Of a DNA stretch of 64,000 nucleotides, positions 58,365-64,000 are shown piece after piece. The number at the start of each line of letters is the position of its first letter. Within the stretch, counting starts at the first letter, position 1. The position numbers and the translations under genes are program-made. The notes beneath the pieces are model-generated. The model made no database searches. It worked only from the letters and a program-made list of their open reading frames with translations, and had not been told where the DNA came from. Source of the stretch: Anaerosolibacter sp. (GTDB lineage: Bacteria; Bacillota; Clostridia; Peptostreptococcales; Thermotaleaceae); NCBI RefSeq assembly GCF_029240175.1, contig NZ_JARBTM010000011.1:62001-126000 (forward strand), given 5' to 3'.

Positions 58365-59333
58365 TTGAGTTATTGGAGCAAATATCCCGATATAGAAAAA
58401 GAAATGACAAAAGTTGAAGAACTTCTAGATCAGGCAGTGAGATCGAGAAGGAAAATAGCAGAAGATGCATCACTGGATTTGTTAAAAGCAGGTGGAAAGA
58501 GAATACGTCCAGCGTTAACAATTATATCTGCCCAGTATGGTAACTATGATAGTGATAAGGCTGTGTCTATGGCGGCCGCACTAGAATTATTCCATATGGC
58601 AACTTTGATTCATGATGATATTATTGATAATGCAAAATCAAGAAGAGGTATTGAAACAGCTCAATCAAAGTATGGCAAGGACGTTGCAGTATATACTGGA
58701 GATTATCTATTTAGCAAAGCTTTCTTATTGGCTGCAAAAGTTAACAATGGAGAAAAAATTATTCATCTTTCTAAATTCATTAAGGCCATTTGCGAAGGTG
58801 AGATAGAGCAGTATGCTTCTAAATATGATCATTCTACTTCTGTAGCTACCTACTTGAAGCGTATTAAGTACAAGACTGCCCTTTTGTTTGCCCTTTGTTG
58901 CCAAATCGGTGCTGAGACGGCAGATTGTGATGTGAAAACTGCTAGAAATTTACGTAGATTTGGAATGTCGTTAGGAACTGCATTTCAAATAAAAGATGAT
59001 TTACTGGATGTGACTTCTGAAGATGCGATTATTGGAAAACCCGCAGGTAATGATATCTTAGAAGGGATATACACTTTACCGTTGCTGTATACAATCAAAA
59101 ATAATAAACAACATGAAGATATTTTAAAACTATTAAATAAAGATAGTTTTACAAAAAAAGATGTGGCAGAAATTATTTATTTTATTCATAAATCTAATGG
59201 TATTGAAGATACGAGGAAAATGGAAGAGCGATATTATCAAAAGGCTTTAGATAGTCTGTCAAGACTATCCAGTCATCGGAATACACAGATTCTAGAAGAT
59301 CTTGTTACAAACATGAGAGATCGAATTAAATAA
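58365..59333 (+). CDS. Polyprenyl diphosphate synthase (heptaprenyl diphosphate synthase component II-like)
   Basis: LLKAGGKRIRPALTIISAQ...LIHDDIIDNAKSRRG (DDxxD), FQIKDDLLDVTSE. Confidence 0.92.
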   Translation: MSYWSKYPDIEKEMTKVEELLDQAVRSRRKIAEDASLDLLKAGGKRIRPALTIISAQYGNYDSDKAVSMAAALELFHMATLIHDDIIDNAKSRRGIETAQSKYGKDVAVYTGDYLFSKAFLLAAKVNNGEKIIHLSKFIKAICEGEIEQYASKYDHSTSVATYLKRIKYKTALLFALCCQIGAETADCDVKTARNLRRFGMSLGTAFQIKDDLLDVTSEDAIIGKPAGNDILEGIYTLPLLYTIKNNKQHEDILKLLNKDSFTKKDVAEIIYFIHKSNGIEDTRKMEERYYQKALDSLSRLSSHRNTQILEDLVTNMRDRIK

Positions 59334-59364
59334 AAGACAAAGCATTTCTGTGCTTTGTCTTTTT
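59334..59364 (+). terminator. Terminator
   Basis: AAGACAAAGCATTTCTGTGCTTTGTCTTTTT. Confidence 0.82.
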
Positions 59365-59618
59365 CTATATATGGGGTAGTTTTAAAGGGGTACACCTCCG
59401 CATGACATCTTTAAGAAATGAAACTGTTGAAAGCTGCGTTAAATCTCAGCGCGGCAAATGTTCAACTGGTTTAAGTAGTAGAGCTTTTGAGAATCATATG
59501 GGAAAAAGTAATCTTTGATATAGCTTGCAAAACCTTTTAAAAAGAATGAAGGAATAAATGGCTAAATTTATTCATAGATTGTTATCATAAATAGTCGTTA
59601 TTGGCAGATAAGATTTGC

Positions 59619-59647
59619 TTGACAAATATTAAACACAATTATATTCT
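59619..59647 (+). promoter_or_regulatory. Sigma-A promoter for the AOR operon
   Basis: TTGACA-17 nt-TATTCT. Confidence 0.65.
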
Positions 59648-59804
59648 ATACGTAAGCGATATTATAAAAACACAACATTTAAAATAATTTGAATAATCTG
59701 TTTTAATCAAATCCCATAATGAATATAACTAGGAAGTAGGTCACAATGCTTAAAAATATTGATGCCTACTATTTTTATGTATATGAATAAGGGGGAATAT
59801 TCAT

Positions 59805-59906
59805 ATGACATACGAGGGCAAGCTGTATTATGGTTTGTTTGACATCTATCAAACGATGTTGAATATATTTTGGTTTAAGGGGGAGTGTATGAATGTCTCA
59901 AGATGA
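59805..59906 (+). CDS. Putative 33-aa small protein or leader peptide
   Basis: RBS AAGGGGGAA then MTYEGKLYYGLFDIYQTMLNIFWFKGECMNVSR*; overlaps start of next CDS. Confidence 0.5.
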   Translation: MTYEGKLYYGLFDIYQTMLNIFWFKGECMNVSR

Positions 59907-60555
59907 AAGGAAAGGGTTTCTTGAAAGAGAAACGACGAGACGAGAGTTTTTGAAGCTAGCAGGTAAAGGTATGGCTGGGGCCGCCGTATCTGTCTCTTTT
60001 TTGAGTATGCTAGGCTTCACCCATGAGTCAGAGGCAGTGGCTGCATTTGCACTGTCGCAGGGTGTACTGATTGCTGATCGAAATCGGTGCACGGGTTGTC
60101 AACGATGTGAGCTTAATTGTACATCTTTGAATGATGGAAAAGTTCAACCGTTTATCTCAAGAGTTAAAGTAAGCAGAAATTACAATTACGGTGTGGATGG
60201 ACCTAAGCTTTCCTACTGGAAAGAAGATGGACAATACGGAAACCTATTGATGACGCCTGAAACCTGCAAGCAGTGCAAGGATCCAGCTTGTGCAAATGCA
60301 TGCCCAATGGGAGCCATTATTGCGGATCCAAAGACAGGCGCCCGCATTGTAGTGAAAGAAGATTGTGTAGGTTGTGGTAGTTGTACAAAAGCATGTCCAT
60401 GGCATCTGCCGACTGTTGATCCTGAAACAAAGAAATCATCCAAGTGTGTACTGTGTGGCATGTGTGCGTCAAATTGTCCAACAAGCGCTTTAAACATCAT
60501 TCCATGGGAAGATGTAAAAGTGGCGATGATTCGTCGTGGCTACATGTTGGGGTAG
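59893..60555 (+). CDS. Tat-signal 4Fe-4S dicluster-type electron transfer protein
   Basis: TTRREFLKLAGKGMAGAAVSVSFLSMLGF twin-arginine signal; four Cys clusters (CTGCQRCELNC, CKQCKDPACANAC, CVGCGSCTKAC, CVLCGMCASNC). Confidence 0.88.
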   Translation: MSQDERKGFLERETTRREFLKLAGKGMAGAAVSVSFLSMLGFTHESEAVAAFALSQGVLIADRNRCTGCQRCELNCTSLNDGKVQPFISRVKVSRNYNYGVDGPKLSYWKEDGQYGNLLMTPETCKQCKDPACANACPMGAIIADPKTGARIVVKEDCVGCGSCTKACPWHLPTVDPETKKSSKCVLCGMCASNCPTSALNIIPWEDVKVAMIRRGYMLG

Positions 60556-60602
60556 ATTTTGCAAATTTCAAATTGGAAAAATATAGTTTGGGGGGACAGT
60601 AA

Positions 60603-62705
60603 ATGACTAAAGTAGGCGGATGGACAGGTAAGATTTTAAGGGTAAATCTTACAAATGGAAAAATATCAACTGAAGATACAATAAAATATAAAGATTTTAT
60701 AGGTGGTATGGGGATTGGCTATAAAGTGATGTTTGATGAAGTGCCAGCTGGAACAAAGGCTTTTGATGAAAACAATAAAATTATTTTCGGAGCAGGACCT
60801 TTAACTGGATCAGGAGCACCATGTAGTTCTAGAACGAATATTACTTCTTTGCTCCCAAGCAATCCATACAATGCAGTATCTGACAGCCATATGGGTGGAA
60901 ATTTTGCTGCAATGATGAAATATGCCGGATGGGATGCAATCATTGTTGAAGGTGCTTCTTCCAAACCAGTATGGCTGCGCATAGAAGATGACCAGGTATC
61001 GCTGGAGGATGCTTCTGCTGTATGGGGGCAGGGAATATTTAAATCAACTGCTGAAATAGCAAGCATTATCGGAAATGAGGCCTCCATTGCTGCCATTGGG
61101 CAAGCCGGTGAAAATATGGTAAATCTTTCTGTGATCATGAATGGTACTTCCCATTCTGCTGGCGGCCACGGGGGCGTATTAGGATCCAAAAAATTAAAGG
61201 CCATTGCTATAAAAGGTACTGGTGCAGTACATATAGCTGCTCATAAATATGAGTTGTTGAAATTAAATGAATACATGATGAAAGAGATCATTGGTGCCAA
61301 CAATCAACACGTAGTACCAAGAACTCCGCAGCCTTGGGCAGAATATCACAACAGCGGCAGTCGATGGCTATCAAGAAAAGGTCTATACTGGGGTGGAGCA
61401 GAGACGCCGATCGAAACAGGAGAAAATCCTCCAGGTGATATGAAAAAAGTAGGCTTCAGAACGATGAAAGCAGTAATGGACTTGGGTCCTGTAGCTGAAA
61501 AATATACAATTAGGATGGGTGGATGTCAATCTTGTCCGATTAGATGTCATTCACAGTTAAAAGTTCCACATCTTGAAAAATATGGATTGTCACCTTACGT
61601 TTCCAATACCTGTGTTGGTTTCAGTGGACCAAATGGCGTTATGATCAAAGGAGTAACTGACCAATTTGAAGAAGGCGATAAGTCAATGATGGGCAAGATT
61701 GTTGGGGCGCAACTGACAGATGATTATGGCGTATGGTGTAACTATGGATTGATAGGAAAAGACTTTAAATATGCTTATAATACAGGTATATTAAAGAAAG
61801 TATTGCCTAAGGAAGAGTATGAGAGCATTCCATGGGATAAGTTAGAGGCAGGAGATCCAGCATTTTTGTTAGATTTCTATAGAAGAATTGCCTTTAAAGA
61901 GGGTGAATTAAGTCATCTTGGAGACGGTACATATTGGATTGCACAACGCTGGAACTATGGAGATGATTTCTGGCATGGTAACGACTATGGTGTATGGTCA
62001 CCACTAGGATTCCCAAAACACCATGCCAATGAGTCTGGTAGTCAAGTAGGGGCCCTAATATCCTGCATGTTCAACCGAGATGCCCAGTGTCACTCCCATA
62101 TGAACTTTATTGGGTCTGGATTGCCAATTGCCATTCAAAAAGAAATAGCTGCAGAGGTTTGGGGATCGCCTGATGCTATTGATGAGCCTGCAAATTATAC
62201 ACCTATGAATGAATACAAAGCCAAGTTTGCAAAATGGAGTATCATTCGCAACTGCCTTCATGACTCTTTAACGCTATGTAACTGGATGTGGCCTATGACA
62301 GTTTCCCCTGTGATGGCTAGAAACTATAGAGGAGATACAGCTTTAGAGGCCAAATTCCTAAGCTTGATTACAGGAGAACAAATCAGTGAAGAGGATTTAG
62401 ACTTAGCTGGAGAAAGAATCTTCACATTGCATAGAGCTCTGACAGTAAAACAAATGGGTACGATTGACATGAGAACAAAACATGATGTAATGAATGACTG
62501 GGTATATGATGTAGATCCTGACAAGAAGGCATTTACTCCAGGAACTATCAAAATGGATAGAAATGATATGCAGATTGCGCTTACCATGTTCTATAAAGAA
62601 ATGGGCTGGGATGAAAAAACAGGAGCACCTACAAAAGAAACATTGATTCGATTAGGCTTACAAGATGTTGCCAATGAGCTTGAAAGCTTGAAGCTTTTAC
62701 CTTAG
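60603..62705 (+). CDS. Aldehyde ferredoxin oxidoreductase family protein
   Basis: GGWTGKILRVNLTNGKIS; CQSCPIRC...CLHDSLTLCNW cluster ligands; MGGNFAAMMKYAGWDAIIVEG. Confidence 0.93.
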   Translation: MTKVGGWTGKILRVNLTNGKISTEDTIKYKDFIGGMGIGYKVMFDEVPAGTKAFDENNKIIFGAGPLTGSGAPCSSRTNITSLLPSNPYNAVSDSHMGGNFAAMMKYAGWDAIIVEGASSKPVWLRIEDDQVSLEDASAVWGQGIFKSTAEIASIIGNEASIAAIGQAGENMVNLSVIMNGTSHSAGGHGGVLGSKKLKAIAIKGTGAVHIAAHKYELLKLNEYMMKEIIGANNQHVVPRTPQPWAEYHNSGSRWLSRKGLYWGGAETPIETGENPPGDMKKVGFRTMKAVMDLGPVAEKYTIRMGGCQSCPIRCHSQLKVPHLEKYGLSPYVSNTCVGFSGPNGVMIKGVTDQFEEGDKSMMGKIVGAQLTDDYGVWCNYGLIGKDFKYAYNTGILKKVLPKEEYESIPWDKLEAGDPAFLLDFYRRIAFKEGELSHLGDGTYWIAQRWNYGDDFWHGNDYGVWSPLGFPKHHANESGSQVGALISCMFNRDAQCHSHMNFIGSGLPIAIQKEIAAEVWGSPDAIDEPANYTPMNEYKAKFAKWSIIRNCLHDSLTLCNWMWPMTVSPVMARNYRGDTALEAKFLSLITGEQISEEDLDLAGERIFTLHRALTVKQMGTIDMRTKHDVMNDWVYDVDPDKKAFTPGTIKMDRNDMQIALTMFYKEMGWDEKTGAPTKETLIRLGLQDVANELESLKLLP

Positions 62706-62780
62706 TAAATGGGATATAGGATAAGGGGATATTATCCCCTTATCCACATATTTATAGAGAATACAAGGGGGAAAGCCAAC

Positions 62781-63329
62781 GTGGAAAAAGACAAAAAAGA
62801 TAAGCTAATGGTTACTGCTGATTTTGTCAGAAAGGCATCTATGGAGGTACGACTTGTAAAACCAGATGATTTTTTTGCAGAACCTATTTCTATGGATCAA
62901 GAGCAATTACTTGATATATTGGAACAAGTGTTCAACAACCCAGATTTCGCTGATATCAAAACAATTCATGGCTCAGAAAGTCAATACTTCTATTCTTCAA
63001 ATCATATGACTGAAAGCTATGCTAAGATGCTGGTCCGTATAGAGGATAAGGATTTACTAAAAATGGTGGCTGAAACTGTACGCCATGAGTCAAAAATTTA
63101 TCCTCGGCCTACAGATGGAAAGCTTTTTTCAACATCACCTTTTAGCTTTAATGCTGAGCAGTTAGATGATGTCGTAAGTCAACTAAAGAATCAAGAGAAC
63201 TATCAAGATATTCAAGAAACCAGGGCTTCCAATGGAGCAATGTATTTATACTCTAATAGGTTTATGACGAGGGAGCATGCGATTGCTTTAACCGAATGGA
63301 TTGAGGTGCTCCAGCATGAAACATCATAA
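62781..63329 (+). CDS. Uncharacterised protein with internal duplication, AOR-linked
   Basis: GGGGGAAAG RBS then GTG at 62781; repeated unit ending YFYSSNHMTESYAKML / YLYSNRFMTREHAIAL. Confidence 0.7.
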   Translation: MEKDKKDKLMVTADFVRKASMEVRLVKPDDFFAEPISMDQEQLLDILEQVFNNPDFADIKTIHGSESQYFYSSNHMTESYAKMLVRIEDKDLLKMVAETVRHESKIYPRPTDGKLFSTSPFSFNAEQLDDVVSQLKNQENYQDIQETRASNGAMYLYSNRFMTREHAIALTEWIEVLQHETS

Positions 63330-63347
63330 AATTGGGGGTCAATATCT

Positions 63348-64000
63348 ATGTCTGACAATATAATTAAGAGAAAATCTAACATCTGTGAGGAAGCTCCCGT
63401 AGATTTAATATTAAATGGTCAAAAGCTAGTAACCTTTATGTGTACCCCTATGAATCTGAAAGAATTAGCCTTGGGACATTTATATAGCAGAGGTCTTATC
63501 AAAAAAACGCAAGATGTGTTAACCTTGGCAGCCTGTGAAGATATGAAAAAAATATATGTTATAACTTCAAATAAAATAATAGATGAAGAGTACTCAATAT
63601 CCAGTGTGCTAGCAAGCAGCTGTGGCAGCGGTACAATCTTTACGGAAAGACTTGTGAATGGTGGGAAAAACGATTCAGTATATACAATTACCGTAGAAAA
63701 ATTGAAAGAGCTTTCCATTGAGATGTTTAAAAAAGCTGAATTGTATAAGAAAATGGGCGGTATGCATTGCGCATGTTTAAGTGATGGAAATAAAATAGCG
63801 ATTCTAAGGGAAGATGTTGGAAGGCATAATGCTGTAGATAAGGTAATAGGAAAGGCTCTGTTCCAAGAAATTGATTTCAGCAAAGCCCTTATATTTACAA
63901 CGGGACGTATTTCATTGGATATGGTATTGAAAGCCGTTGCCGCAGGATTTCCTATTATTGTTTCTAGGAGTATTCCCACCAACTTGGCGTTAGATTTAGC
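63348..64000 (+). CDS. fdhD: FdhD-like sulfurtransferase, 3' truncated by window end
   Basis: MSDNIIKRKSNICEEAPVDLILNGQKL...SSCGSGTIFTE...GGMHCACL...REDVGRHNAVDKVIGKAL...TTGRIS...PIIVSRSIPTNLALDLA; absent from ORF track because no stop. Confidence 0.9.
   Translation, partial: MSDNIIKRKSNICEEAPVDLILNGQKLVTFMCTPMNLKELALGHLYSRGLIKKTQDVLTLAACEDMKKIYVITSNKIIDEEYSISSVLASSCGSGTIFTERLVNGGKNDSVYTITVEKLKELSIEMFKKAELYKKMGGMHCACLSDGNKIAILREDVGRHNAVDKVIGKALFQEIDFSKALIFTTGRISLDMVLKAVAAGFPIIVSRSIPTNLALDL

Noticed and set aside
59740-59780. AGTAGG...CCTACT hairpin in the AOR leader as a molybdenum/tungsten cofactor riboswitch
   Set aside because: Only one short stem with a large loop; the multi-stem Moco/tuco consensus was not recognisable by eye, so not called
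60719-61204. 161-aa minus-strand ORF
   Set aside because: Antisense to AOR
63419-63982. 187-aa minus-strand ORF
   Set aside because: Antisense to the clear FdhD reading frame, which was missed in the track only because it has no stop in the window
1-64000. CRISPR arrays, prophage or intact insertion sequences
   Set aside because: No regularly spaced direct repeats, cas, integrase, phage structural or complete transposase genes were seen

Overview
The window is 64 kb of AT-rich DNA from what looks like an anaerobic, spore-former-like Firmicute (Clostridia, Alkaliphilus-like by gene content; taxonomy is inferred, not proven). Most of it is ordinary chromosome: LacI and LysR regulators, YgiQ radical SAM, HutH, CheW, DegS/DegU, M18 aminopeptidase, homoserine dehydrogenase, PolA/CoaE, nicotinate phosphoribosyltransferase, DinB, a complete rnfCDGEAB operon, a maf-radC-mreBCD-mrdA-minCDE-rodA-mgsA cell-shape/division cluster, and three tRNAs (Leu-CAA, Leu-GAG, Val-GAC). 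The most interesting parts are: (1) two tandem S-box-like riboswitches, each with its own terminator, upstream of homoserine dehydrogenase; the first is a compact variant with no P4 and a different pseudoknot; (2) a 32-bp perfect inverted repeat that includes the 3' acceptor strand and CCA of tRNA-Val; (3) a neighbourhood that could be a flavin-based extracytoplasmic electron-transfer locus (NDH-2 fused to DoxX, FMN-binding lipoprotein, ApbE, polyprenyl synthase); (4) a tungsten/molybdenum AOR operon with a 33-aa leader ORF, a Tat-signal 4x[4Fe-4S] protein, an uncharacterised duplicated-domain protein and FdhD; (5) a loopless 44-bp perfect palindrome between convergent genes and a UNCG-capped hairpin inside the start of mreC. 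I saw no CRISPR array, prophage or intact transposon. All calls come from reading the sequence; no database search was run.
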